A DNA stretch of 46,928 bases, taken from contig NZ_PQIA01000065.1 of NCBI RefSeq assembly GCF_003385235.1, forward strand, positions 1 through 46,928, in the 5' to 3' direction. The notes below the pieces were generated by a model, which did not search any database, had not been told where the DNA came from, and saw only the letters and a program-made list of their open reading frames with translations. The stretch comes from Amycolatopsis circi (GTDB lineage: Bacteria > Actinomycetota > Actinomycetes > Mycobacteriales > Pseudonocardiaceae). Shown in pieces: positions 18,312-26,694 of this stretch (position 1 is the first letter of the stretch; every line of letters starts with the position of its first letter). The translations under genes and the position numbers were made by a program.

Positions 18312-19426
18312 CCTTTGCCCCGGGCATTCCACTTCGCCGCCGCGTCCACGGCATCCACCGCGTCGATCGAACCGGCGCGCACACCCGGCTCGCGAACGCC
18401 CAGCCGGACCACGGTGTCCGGGCGCCAGCGCAGCGCCGCCCCGAGATCGGCCTCCGGCCCGGTGACCACGACCAGCGCCCCGCCCGGCCGTGCACCGGCC
18501 AGCCGCGCCGCGGGCAGCAGCAGCGAATCGCCGTCGTCCTGCGCCACCAGACAGAGTTCGTCCAGCAGCAGGCGAGCCGTCGGAATCCCGCTCCCCACTG
18601 GGGTTTCGAGCCCGGACGACGTCAGCAACCGGCAGTGCTGGCCCGCCATCGCGGACGCGTACAGCAGAGACGCCACGACCTCGACCGCTTCCTCGAACAC
18701 CTCCGGTCGCATCGCGCCCAGCCGGGTGTCGAGCACTGCAGTGAGCCGTGGCTGCGCCGGATCGGCGTAGTCGCGCACCATCAGCCGTCCGGTCCGCGCG
18801 CTGGCTTTCCAGTGCAGGTGCCGGACTTCGTCGCCGAGCATGTACTCGCGCACGGCCAGCAGGTCGGCGGAACCGCGCAGCGGCGGATCGGTGATCGGGC
18901 CGTCGTGGTGATGGCGCGGGTGCCCCGACGCGGCCGGGCGCATCGGGTTCAGCCGCGGGTGCACCCACAGGCAGGCGGCGGCGCCCAGCGTCCGGTCGGC
19001 GCGCGCGAACCCGAACGGATCCGACCGGCGCAGCACCAGCGGCCCGACCTCGAGCCTGCCGCGCACACTGGTCGGAAGCTCGTAGTGGTAGGTCGCCGCG
19101 GCACCGGGCGCGAGCGCGCGGACCTGCACTTCGCGGACGTCCGAGCCGACGCAGTCCTGCGCGGCGAACCCGCTGTGCCGTCGCTCGCTTTCGTTGCGCA
19201 CCGCCAAAGTCGCCAGTGCCGGTCGGCTGCGTTCGATGCGTTCCGGGTGGACCGACCGCGAGACCTCGGCCTTCGGCCGGGCACGGGTGACGAACACCGC
19301 GGCGAGCACGGCACCAGCCGTGACCCCGGCAAGGACGCGCAGCAGCGGGTATCCGGCCAGTTCACCAAGCCCGTACCCCAGCACCGCACCGACGAGCGCC
19401 GCGATTCCGCGGCGGGTGAGCCGCAC
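18308..19426 (-). CDS. DUF58 domain protein (MoxR-associated)
   Basis: 372 aa, GTG start 19426, three bases after the MoxR stop. Two hydrophobic segments lie at about residues 8-45, then a beta-rich region, then the DUF58 signature REYMLGDEVRHLHWKASART with RLMVRDY. DUF58 proteins work with MoxR AAA+ ATPases, typically in assembly or activation of cell-envelope complexes. The C-terminal part resembles a von Willebrand A fold (LTAVLDTRLG), the usual binding module of this partnership. Its stop overlaps the start of the transglutaminase-like gene. Confidence 0.9.
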   Translation of the reverse strand: MRLTRRGIAALVGAVLGYGLGELAGYPLLRVLAGVTAGAVLAAVFVTRARPKAEVSRSVHPERIERSRPALATLAVRNESERRHSGFAAQDCVGSDVREVQVRALAPGAAATYHYELPTSVRGRLEVGPLVLRRSDPFGFARADRTLGAAACLWVHPRLNPMRPAASGHPRHHHDGPITDPPLRGSADLLAVREYMLGDEVRHLHWKASARTGRLMVRDYADPAQPRLTAVLDTRLGAMRPEVFEEAVEVVASLLYASAMAGQHCRLLTSSGLETPVGSGIPTARLLLDELCLVAQDDGDSLLLPAARLAGARPGGALVVVTGPEADLGAALRWRPDTVVRLGVREPGVRAGSIDAVDAVDAAAKWNARGKG

Positions 19427-19429
19427 GCC

Positions 19430-20383
19430 TCAGCGCCCGGGCGCGGCCGTCGGAGCGGCAGTGTCGGCGAGCAGTTCGGCCACCACGTCCTCGGCCCGCC
19501 GCTGGTTCAATTCGGCGTCGGGTGTCAGCACCACGCGGTGGCACAGCACCGGAAGCGCCACGTCCTTCACGTCGTCCGGAGTCACGAAATCGCGGCCGTG
19601 CGTGGCCGCGAGTCCTTGCGCGGCACGGATCAGCGCGATGCTGCCGCGCGGGCTCACGCCGTAGCGCACCGCCGGATGGCTGCGGCTCGCCGCGGCGAGG
19701 CGGACCGCGTACGACACGACCTCGGGCGCCAAATACGCCTGCCGCACGCGGGCGATGACCTGCTGCACGTCTTCGATCCGGAGAACGGGCCGCAACTCGT
19801 CGGCGGTGACGCCCGCGCAGTCGCCCATCACGACCATCACTTCCGCGTCGTGGCTCGGGTAGCCGACCGACAACCGCATCAGGAACCGGTCCAGCTGCGC
19901 CTCGGGCAGCCGGTAGGTGCCTTCCATCTCGATCGGGTTCTGGGTCGCCACCACCAGGAACGGCCGCGGCACCGGCTGGCTGACCGCGTCGACCGTGACC
20001 CGGCGCTCGGCCATCGCCTCCAGCAGCGCCGCCTGCGTTTTCGGCGTGCCGCGGTTGATCTCGTCGGCGAGCACCACGTTCGCGAAGATCCCGCCGGGGT
20101 GGAACTGGAACTTCTCGGCGTGCTGGTGGTAGACCATCACGCCGAGGATGTCGCCGGGCAGCAGGTCCGGGGTGAACTGGATGCGGTTCCACCGGCCGCC
20201 GACGCTGGCCGCGAGGCACCGCGCCAGCGTGGTCTTCCCGACCCCGGGCACGTCCTCGATCAGCAGGTGCCCCTCGGCGAACAGCGCCGCGACCGCCATC
20301 CGGACGACGTCCGGATGGCCGCGCAGCACAGTCTGCACGTTGTCGGCGATGAGGTCGTAGGCCGCTTTCGGCGTGAAGCTCAC
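19430..20383 (-). CDS. MoxR family AAA+ ATPase
   Basis: 317 aa, GTG start 20383 with AGAAGGGCG just upstream. Walker A is EDVPGVGKTTLA, Walker B VVLADEINR, sensor 1 ATQNPIEMEGTYRLPEAQLDRF, and the sensor-2 region has SPRGSIALIRAAQ. Length and motifs are complete, so it should be an active ATPase. MoxR proteins remodel or load cofactors onto VWA-containing partners; the immediate partner here is the DUF58 protein three bases downstream. It starts 12 bp after the Fn3 gene. Confidence 0.95.
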   Translation of the reverse strand: MSFTPKAAYDLIADNVQTVLRGHPDVVRMAVAALFAEGHLLIEDVPGVGKTTLARCLAASVGGRWNRIQFTPDLLPGDILGVMVYHQHAEKFQFHPGGIFANVVLADEINRGTPKTQAALLEAMAERRVTVDAVSQPVPRPFLVVATQNPIEMEGTYRLPEAQLDRFLMRLSVGYPSHDAEVMVVMGDCAGVTADELRPVLRIEDVQQVIARVRQAYLAPEVVSYAVRLAAASRSHPAVRYGVSPRGSIALIRAAQGLAATHGRDFVTPDDVKDVALPVLCHRVVLTPDAELNQRRAEDVVAELLADTAAPTAAPGR

Positions 20384-20394
20384 GTTCGCCCTTC

Positions 20395-22410
20395 TCAGGA
20401 GGTGGTCGGAGTGCCGGTCCAGCTGTCGTTCGCCGAACCCGCGGAATTGCGGATCGTCGCCTTGATCGTGATCGCCCCCATCCAGACCACGTTGGAAATC
20501 GTGAGCTGAGTGGTGCCGGAACAGGACTTCGCTGGCGAAGTCGCGCCCATGAACGAGGCTTGGCAGGTGGCCGCACCCCCGTTGGAGTCCGCGTCGACCG
20601 TCACGATCAGCGCGTTCGTGCTGCGGACGCTCGTGATCTTCACCGACGGCGGGCCGGACGCGACGGTCACCCGCGCCGAACCGGGACTGCCGGTGAGCTG
20701 CCCGCCCGAGCCGTACGAGGTGATCGCCCGGACCGTGAAGGTGATGGTGCCGCTCAGGCCCTGGAAGCTGGTCGAGCTCCCGGACACCGACCGGTCGCCC
20801 TGTCCGGACGCGCTCACCGCGTAGTGGTCGAGGTCGGCCCCGTGCAGGTCCGGGGTCGTCCAGCTCACCGAGACCGCGCCGTTCGACCCGACGGTCGCGG
20901 TGACCTTCGGCGCCTCGGCGGCTCCGCCCGGCACGATCGAGCGGGAACTGGCCGCCGCGCCCCGACCCGCGGAGTTTTCCGCGGCCACGCTGAAGGAATA
21001 GGACTGGCCGTTGGTCAATCCGCTCACGGTGACCCGCGACCGCGCACCGTCCACTGTGGTCGATCCGCCGTCCCACGACACGACATACCGGGCCACGCGG
21101 GAACCGTTGCTGGGAGCGGACGTCCACATCACCGTGGCCGAACCGGTGCCCGCGGTCGCGCGGACGTTGCGCGGCGAACCCGGCGGGGTCGGCTTCGCGA
21201 CCGGTGGGGGCGGGTTGTCCCGCTGCGCGGGCGGACCCGGCGGCGCGGGCGGCTGGCTGCTGGGCGTGGTTTCCGGCTGCGGAGGCGGGCTGGGTTTCGG
21301 CTGCGTCTTCGCGCTGACGTCCACGTCCGCGGCCACGCCGTCGCCGCCGTCCACGACGACCATGTGCGAGCCGTCGTGGTTGTCGACGTAGATCCGGTGG
21401 TCCTGGCCGAGCGACAGCCGCGCTTCGCCGCCGCCCTCGGGCACCGCCTTGCTGCTCTTCAGCGCGCCCTTGCTGTCGTAGGTGCGCACCTCGTGCCGGG
21501 CCTGGTCGACCACGGCGACCGTGTGCGACGTCGCGACCGGACCGGCGTAGTGGCCGCCCTTCTCCAGCGGGACCGACACCGGCCGCGCTACCGGACGGCT
21601 CTGCAACAGCCCGGCGGCGTCGATCAGGTGCAGCTGGCCGTGATCCGGGTCGACGACGGCGAGCCGCCCGTCGACGTCGTCGCTCGCCACCTGGACGGTC
21701 GCGGGCAGCGAAAGCCCGATGTCGGCCGGGTCGCCGAGCCCGTTCGCGCCGACCGAGCGGAGCACGCTGGCCGTCGTGTCGAGCACGACCGGGCGGTCGG
21801 CGACGATCGAGAGCGACGCGTCGTGACCCTGCGGCAGTTGCGCGGGGCAGGTCAGGAGCGTGGCGCCGCGCGGGAGGTCGCAGATCGAGCCGTTGTCGAT
21901 GCGGTGCACCCAAACCGTGCCGTCGGACGTGGTCACCGGCGCGGACAGCGGGCCGCCGGTCGGCGCGGTCGCGGCCGGGTCGCCGAGCCGCGCGATCTGC
22001 CCGGCGTTGCGGTACACGAGGTACGGGCCGCCCGCGACCTCCAGCACGACCGGCTCCTCGGCGGCGGGCGGCGCTTTGCTGCTCTCGACGCCGAGCGTCG
22101 ACTTGCTGAACTCGGTGATCCGCGTCCGGTCGACGACGTAGCCCGAACGGCCGCTCTGCACGACCGGGCTGCCCGCCTCCGCTCCCGGGACCGCCGCCTG
22201 GGCGTCGACCTGGCCGGTCGCGCCGTCGACGTGCACCGCCGACTGCGACGAGGTGTTGTAGACCCAGTGCCCGGCCTGCACGAACTGCAGGTCGTCGGGC
22301 AGCGAGGCGTGCCCGGTGACGGCGATGCCGACGACCGCCAGGCCGGCGACGAGCACCGCACCGAGCCGGAACAGGGCAGCGCGCCTCGCGCGCGGCGTTT
22401 CTGTGGTCAC
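20395..22410 (-). CDS. Membrane-anchored extracytoplasmic protein with beta-propeller-like and Fn3 domains
   Basis: 671 aa from GTG 22410; an ATG at 22449 would add 13 residues and cannot be excluded. A single signal-anchor helix lies at about residues 17-36 (LGAVLVAGLAVVGIAV). Residues about 40-360 consist of repeated short beta units resembling a propeller (VDGRLAVVDPDHGQLHLIDAAG, HTVAVVDQARHEVRTYDSKG). A Pro-rich linker follows (about 370-415), then two Fn3 domains (TVMWTSAPSNGSRVARYVVSWDGG; AVSVSWTTPDLHGADLDHYAV). The last about 90 residues form a third beta domain with two Cys. It heads the operon with MoxR, DUF58 and the transglutaminase-like protein, so it is probably the surface-exposed product that machinery supports. 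Confidence 0.82.
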   Translation of the reverse strand: MTTETPRARRAALFRLGAVLVAGLAVVGIAVTGHASLPDDLQFVQAGHWVYNTSSQSAVHVDGATGQVDAQAAVPGAEAGSPVVQSGRSGYVVDRTRITEFSKSTLGVESSKAPPAAEEPVVLEVAGGPYLVYRNAGQIARLGDPAATAPTGGPLSAPVTTSDGTVWVHRIDNGSICDLPRGATLLTCPAQLPQGHDASLSIVADRPVVLDTTASVLRSVGANGLGDPADIGLSLPATVQVASDDVDGRLAVVDPDHGQLHLIDAAGLLQSRPVARPVSVPLEKGGHYAGPVATSHTVAVVDQARHEVRTYDSKGALKSSKAVPEGGGEARLSLGQDHRIYVDNHDGSHMVVVDGGDGVAADVDVSAKTQPKPSPPPQPETTPSSQPPAPPGPPAQRDNPPPPVAKPTPPGSPRNVRATAGTGSATVMWTSAPSNGSRVARYVVSWDGGSTTVDGARSRVTVSGLTNGQSYSFSVAAENSAGRGAAASSRSIVPGGAAEAPKVTATVGSNGAVSVSWTTPDLHGADLDHYAVSASGQGDRSVSGSSTSFQGLSGTITFTVRAITSYGSGGQLTGSPGSARVTVASGPPSVKITSVRSTNALIVTVDADSNGGAATCQASFMGATSPAKSCSGTTQLTISNVVWMGAITIKATIRNSAGSANDSWTGTPTTS

Positions 22411-22562
22411 CGGCGGACCGTAACGAGAGCGGCTACAGCCGAGATACATCCGGAACCCATGCCCGGACGCTAGGGCAAGCCGTTGAAATCCTGATTAAAC
22501 GTGCTGTCACGGAAACCTCAGCTTCTCCCCGCGACCCTGTCCGGGACCTGAGGAGGGCTACC
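22411..22562. promoter_or_regulatory. Divergent promoter region between the Fn3 operon and eccE
   Basis: 152 bp separate two start codons facing away from each other. It holds the most AT-rich stretch nearby (around 22484-22502, GTTGAAATCCTGATTAAAC), compatible with promoter elements. No confident -10/-35 pair or operator palindrome could be assigned. The 16-mer seen upstream of eccD and the pseudokinase gene is absent here. Confidence 0.35.
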
Positions 22563-23852
22563 GTGACCTATCCCGGCGAGGCACATCCCGGCCGGCGCGC
22601 CAGCGCCCCGGCGCGACCGGCCCTGGAGGCGGCGCCGCTCCCCCGGCCCATCGGCCAGGGCCAGCAGATTCCCGTACCGGCGGATGCCCAGGCCGCGGCC
22701 CGCACAGCTGCGCGCGCCGCCTTGACCGCCGCGAGAGCAGCGGCTCCTGCTCCGGTGGCGACCCATGCCCAGCCGTGGCGGCCGATCGTGACGACCCCGC
22801 CCCCGACTCCAGCGCTCCTTCCGACAGTTAAGCGACCGCGCCGGTGGGGAGCGCTGCAGATCGCCTGCGCGCAACTGGTGCTCGTGGCGGCGGTCCTGGC
22901 GATCGACCGGCCATGGCCGGTGGCGGCCACGATCGGACTCGGCGCCGCGGCGATGCTGGCCCTGGCGGCACTGCGGTACCGCGGACGCTGGGGCTACGAA
23001 TGGCTGCTCCTGTCCTTGGGCTACGCGCTGCGCGACCGGGACCGCGAACTGGCCGACGCCGACGAGACCGGCCGTGCGCTGCTGCGCGCGCTGTCGCCGG
23101 AAGGTTCCGGACACACCGGACAACTCGGCGACGACCCCGTCTTCCTCTTCAGCCGCACGGACGGGATCTCCGCTGTCCTGCGCCCGAATTCGCTCTCGCC
23201 AGCTCCGATACCCGGCCCCGAAGCGCTGCTGCCGCCAGCCGAACCGGGCACCGGCTTCGCCGCCCAGGTGCTGTACCACGCGGGTGTCGACCGTCAGCAG
23301 CCGCCGAAGATTTGGCTTGCGCTGCAAGCATTGCGCACCGTCGAGCGGTACGAGGACGATGCGGTGCGCCAGGCGCTGGCCAACGCACTGCGGCGCGTAC
23401 AACGGCGCCTGCGGCGGGACGGCGTGCCGACGACTCCGTTGGGAGAGCCCGAATTCCTCGGCTCGATCGCGTCGCTCGCGCACGTCACCGCGGGCCGCAC
23501 CCGGATCCGGGAGCAGTGGCGGCTCTGGCACAGCGGCACGGTTTCCCAGACGGCGTTCCGGCTGGACGGCTGGTCCGCCCTCCCGCCCGCGACGACTCCG
23601 CGCCTGATCCGCGCTTTGCTGGGCGCGACGTCCCAGACCGCGGTGACGCTCTCCCTGACCGCCCGCCGCTCGGACGGCGTGCCCGAGGTGACAGCCGCCG
23701 TGCGCGTCGCTTCCCCGCACGCCGCGGCGGTCGAGCAGGCGGCCCAGGTGCTGACCCGGCTCGCGGCGGAATGGGGCATCCGCCTGACCCGGCTCGAAGG
23801 CCGACAGCACGACGGGTTGACCGCGACGTTGCCGCTGGGGTCTGGTTGCTGA
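22563..23852 (+). CDS. eccE: Type VII secretion protein EccE
   Basis: 429 aa, GTG start 22563 with a strong GAGGAGGG upstream. EccE is a peripheral subunit of the ESX membrane complex that stabilises EccB, EccC and EccD. The N-terminal 80 residues are Ala/Pro-rich and disordered. A membrane hairpin follows (about 95-140: LQIACAQLVLVAAVLAI, ATIGLGAAAMLALAAL), then RGRWGYEWLLLSLGYALRDR, characteristic of EccE, and a mixed alpha/beta cytoplasmic domain. It is on the opposite strand from eccD and eccB and 10 kb away, separated by the pseudokinase and MoxR genes, an arrangement unlike the compact mycobacterial ESX loci. Confidence 0.88.
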   Translation: MTYPGEAHPGRRASAPARPALEAAPLPRPIGQGQQIPVPADAQAAARTAARAALTAARAAAPAPVATHAQPWRPIVTTPPPTPALLPTVKRPRRWGALQIACAQLVLVAAVLAIDRPWPVAATIGLGAAAMLALAALRYRGRWGYEWLLLSLGYALRDRDRELADADETGRALLRALSPEGSGHTGQLGDDPVFLFSRTDGISAVLRPNSLSPAPIPGPEALLPPAEPGTGFAAQVLYHAGVDRQQPPKIWLALQALRTVERYEDDAVRQALANALRRVQRRLRRDGVPTTPLGEPEFLGSIASLAHVTAGRTRIREQWRLWHSGTVSQTAFRLDGWSALPPATTPRLIRALLGATSQTAVTLSLTARRSDGVPEVTAAVRVASPHAAAVEQAAQVLTRLAAEWGIRLTRLEGRQHDGLTATLPLGSGC

Positions 23853-23874
23853 GCGGCCTGGCGCGCGGTGCCGA

Positions 23875-23931
23875 GGTCCGTGAGGGGAACCCTCACGGAC
23901 TCTGATTCCGTCAGGGTTCCCCTCACGGACC
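23875..23931. repeat. Palindromic repeat, copy 2 (truncating the cyanase gene)
   Basis: Arms 23875-23898 and 23908-23931 pair over 24 bp with one mismatch around a 9-nt loop. The left arm is itself a near-perfect small hairpin (GTCCGTGAGGG, GAA, CCCTCACGGAC). It belongs to the same family as the elements at 9256 and 39622, sharing GTCCGTGA and the GATTCC centre. It lies 22 bp after the eccE stop. The right end supplies the last two codons and the stop of the shortened cyanase frame. Confidence 0.85.
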
Positions 23932-24192
23932 TTCCGGGTCGGTCGGCACGCGGACCGGGACCGTCTGCAGCACCAGCGCCGCCTCCTCGTCCGGCGAGAG
24001 CAGTTCGGGCACCGCCTCGGCGGATTCCTTCGGCAGCGGATGCTGGCCGAGGACGGCGGCGGTCGTGACGACCACCGACAGGCCGGAGGCATCGGCGATC
24101 TGTTGCCAGGTGAGATCCTTGCGGGTCTTGGCTTCCACCGCTTTCGCGGCCAGCGCCTCGCGGACGGCCGGGTCGAACTGGGTGTGCACCAT
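23923..24192 (-). pseudogene. cynS: Truncated cyanase (cyanate hydratase) gene, N-terminal domain only
   Basis: 89 aa from ATG 24192; cyanases are about 150 aa. The N-terminal helical domain is well preserved: ALAAKAVEAKTRKDLTWQQIADASGLS, TTAAVLGQHPLPKESAEAVPELL, LQTVPVRVPTDP. In intact cyanases VPTDP is followed by a Tyr-Arg-Phe-Tyr-Glu segment that begins the catalytic domain with its essential Arg, Glu and Ser. Here it reads VPTDPEGP and stops, because the palindromic repeat begins at that codon. The remaining 22 bp before eccE cannot encode the missing about 60 residues. The product cannot be an active cyanase; it could persist as a small helical DNA-binding-like domain, but a remnant is more likely. 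Confidence 0.75.
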
Positions 24193-24339
24193 GGCCGGGA
24201 AGTCCTTTCCTCGGATGAGCACCGCGCCGACTCGGCACGCGGTTTCCCTTGTTGCCGACGTCCGGTCGTCGTCGTCGCGATCATCCGGGCGGTGAACCGC
24301 CGCGGGCAGGATAAAGTGCGGGCGGAGCGAGGGGGCGTG
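24193..24339. promoter_or_regulatory. Divergent region between the cyanase remnant and the CHAT operon
   Basis: 147 bp. A GATAAAGT stretch at about 24310-24317 resembles a -10 element and lies 22-29 bp before the ATG at 24340. A short inverted repeat GGCGGT-GA-ACCGCC lies just before it. Neither is strong evidence alone. Confidence 0.3.
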
Positions 24340-25659
24340 ATGACGGCAGGCCAGGGGCAGTCCCAGTTGCGCTCGGCCGTTCTCGCGGGGGCCTGGCGGC
24401 GGATTCCGGGCGTCGAGGTCCTCTCGGCGACCGACGGCGGGCCGCTGACCCGCACGGTCAAGAAGATCGTCGATCCGCTGGTGATCCGCACCGCGGCGCG
24501 GCCTCGACTGGGCCGTCCGCTGCTGGATCCGGCCGCCGCGGCGGAAGTGGCCGAGTTGCTGCTCGCCGACTCGGCTCGGCTGCGCGCCACAGCGGCGTGG
24601 TTCCCGCACTTGAAGCGGCAACGGCGAGCCCTGCGCATCACGGCGGGAAACGTCCAGGACGTGTGTTTTCCCCTCGCCTACGAACTCGCGACGGCCATCG
24701 GCATGCCGGACGCCTCCGCGCCGGAACAGGCTGCGACGGCGTTGCGCGAATGGCACGGCGAGGACAGTGCGTCCGGAGTCGACCAGTTGAGCCGCTACTT
24801 GGCAGATCCCCGCCACACCGCGGACTTGACCGCCGAACTGCGCCATCGCTGGGTCACCGCACCGGACGCATCTCCGGCAGCATTCGTCCGACTTCTCGAC
24901 GCGGTCGCCAATGGCTTCACGGACGCGGCTTGGCAGGCGCTCGCCGACTCCCCCGCCGGACACGCTTTCGGCCTCGCGTTACGCCAACCCGGGGGCACCG
25001 CCGCGCTCGCGCGGGCCGTCCGCGAGGTTTCCGGGCTGCCCGCACCGGATCTCGGCCTTCAGCGCGGCGAGCGCACCGCCGTGCCCCCGCTGAGCCAGCG
25101 CGACGAGACCGGCGGCGAGCTTCTCGAACGCAGCATCGAACGTCGGATCCGCGCGTCCTTGCGCCGTCTTCCCGCCGCCGAGCAGAATCCCGTCGCGGAC
25201 CTGGTGGACGAAGAACTCCTCCGGGCGGCCGCCGGATTCGGGCTGGAATTGCCCGTGCTGGCAACATGTTTCGTGCTCGGCGTCGTGCTCGCGCCTGCGC
25301 TTCGCCCCCTCGACGGCCCCACGTCCGGCGACATCCCGGAGTTCGCGCAGCGGCTCAACGCCCAGGTCTCGCGGGAGGGCTACGTCCTGTACGCACGCCG
25401 GGCGCTGGCCGGTTCGACTCCCCTCACCGCGCAGCCAGACGACGAGATCGTGCGAGAACTGCGCGAGTTCGCCAAGCGATTCCTCGCGAGGTTATGGGCC
25501 CGGCTGCACGGCTTCGACGTCAGCGGCGAGGTACCCGCCACCGCAGCCGACATCCGAGACCTCCTGACGGGTGTCGTCCGGTCGACCTCGCTGGACCTGC
25601 GGACGAAAGTGCGCCGCGCACTCGTCGCCAACCTGCCGCGATTGGAGGCCGCCTCGTGA
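24340..25659 (+). CDS. Unknown protein, first gene of the CHAT operon
   Basis: 439 aa; ATG 24340 preceded by GAGCGAGGGGG (GTG 24337 is an alternative). I do not recognise a family. The sequence looks mostly helical and soluble, with one hydrophobic run near residues 304-325 (GLELPVLATCFVLGVVLAPAL) that may be a buried helix. There are no nuclease, TIR or ATPase motifs. Its stop overlaps the next gene's start (GTGA), and the three genes are spaced -4 and +1 bp, strongly implying stoichiometric co-expression with the TPR-CHAT protease. It could be a substrate, effector or sensor of that protease. Confidence 0.82.
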   Translation: MTAGQGQSQLRSAVLAGAWRRIPGVEVLSATDGGPLTRTVKKIVDPLVIRTAARPRLGRPLLDPAAAAEVAELLLADSARLRATAAWFPHLKRQRRALRITAGNVQDVCFPLAYELATAIGMPDASAPEQAATALREWHGEDSASGVDQLSRYLADPRHTADLTAELRHRWVTAPDASPAAFVRLLDAVANGFTDAAWQALADSPAGHAFGLALRQPGGTAALARAVREVSGLPAPDLGLQRGERTAVPPLSQRDETGGELLERSIERRIRASLRRLPAAEQNPVADLVDEELLRAAAGFGLELPVLATCFVLGVVLAPALRPLDGPTSGDIPEFAQRLNAQVSREGYVLYARRALAGSTPLTAQPDDEIVRELREFAKRFLARLWARLHGFDVSGEVPATAADIRDLLTGVVRSTSLDLRTKVRRALVANLPRLEAAS

Positions 25660-26693
25660 CGCATCCAGTACACACGCCGGTCATCGCGGCCGACGGGGGT
25701 CTCATCCGCTTCACACTGGCTGACCTGCTCAGCGCCCCGGCACCGTCGATGCGGATCGAACTCACCGACGCGAGCGCAGCCGAACCGTGGCTGACCCGGC
25801 TCGTCGGCACCGAAGCCAGTTTGACCGCGCTCCGCGACGAGCAGGTCGACGTCCCAGCCCAGCCGGAACTGGCCCGCCTCGCATTCCTGTTGTGGGCGCG
25901 CCGCTGGTGGCCCGCCAGCCCGACGCTCGGAATCCCGTCGCTCGACCCGGCCCTGCTCGACTTCGAAGCGGCCGTCGCGACGGCGGCCGTCGAGGACAGC
26001 GCCGAAGGCCTGCTCGACGGCTTCGAAGCCAGCCCAGCAGAGCTGTTCGACCAGGCGACCGACTTCGGCTTGTTCGCTGCCGCAGGGCCGGTCGCCGAGG
26101 AAGTCCAGCAGCTGTGCACGCAGCTTTCGGCCTGGTTTGACCGCCAGGACGACCTCGAGCGAGCCGAAGCCGCCGCCGATCTCGCGGCTCGGGTGGCCCC
26201 TGGTCAGCGTGCGTACGTCTTGGCCGCCGGTGCTGGCCCCACCGCGTCCGGCGAGGGTGTGCTGGCCGAGGGACGCGTCAGCGTCGACTGGGCCCGAGTG
26301 CCGCCGGGCGTTCTGGACGCCGCCGAGGACACGGTGGCCTGGCGGATCGTCGCGACCAGGACCGCTGCCCGGCTTGAGGTCGAAGTCGCGGGCGCGCTCG
26401 ACGACGCGTCCCTCAGCGCAGTCGCGACCCACGACGGCGAGCCTTTCGCCGAAGTCTCGCTGCAACTCGGCAGCGGAGGATTCGCCGGAACGGCAGACCT
26501 GGACGAAGGCGGGACCAGGCTCGCGGCAACGCCCGCCGCCCGGATCGGCCTTCTCGTAGGAGTGGCCGACGACGTCAACGGGACCACGCCGGAAGACCGC
26601 GCCGAGGTGGTTTCCCTGGTGCGAGCCCGCGAAGCGCTGCCACCCGAAGCCCGGACCTTGGCCGAGCGAGCCGTCGCCGACGAGGAGTTCTGA
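25656..26693 (+). CDS. Unknown protein, second gene of the CHAT operon
   Basis: 345 aa, GTG start inside the previous stop. Acidic and soluble, with no signal or membrane segments. The N-terminal half is helical-looking (ARLAFLLWARRWWPASPTLG). The C-terminal 150 residues look beta-rich (RIVATRTAARLEVEVAGALDD, GEPFAEVSLQLGSGGF), reminiscent of a carrier or immunoglobulin-like fold, but no family is recognised. The CHAT gene follows after one base. Proteins encoded immediately before CHAT proteases are often their regulators or targets; this is inference. Confidence 0.82.
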   Translation: MTHPVHTPVIAADGGLIRFTLADLLSAPAPSMRIELTDASAAEPWLTRLVGTEASLTALRDEQVDVPAQPELARLAFLLWARRWWPASPTLGIPSLDPALLDFEAAVATAAVEDSAEGLLDGFEASPAELFDQATDFGLFAAAGPVAEEVQQLCTQLSAWFDRQDDLERAEAAADLAARVAPGQRAYVLAAGAGPTASGEGVLAEGRVSVDWARVPPGVLDAAEDTVAWRIVATRTAARLEVEVAGALDDASLSAVATHDGEPFAEVSLQLGSGGFAGTADLDEGGTRLAATPAARIGLLVGVADDVNGTTPEDRAEVVSLVRAREALPPEARTLAERAVADEEF

Positions 26694-26694
26694 C

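Noticed and set aside
18635..20509. Long plus-strand open frame (624 codons) opposite the DUF58 and MoxR genes
   Set aside because: Shadow frame with His/Arg-rich composition and no family resemblance.
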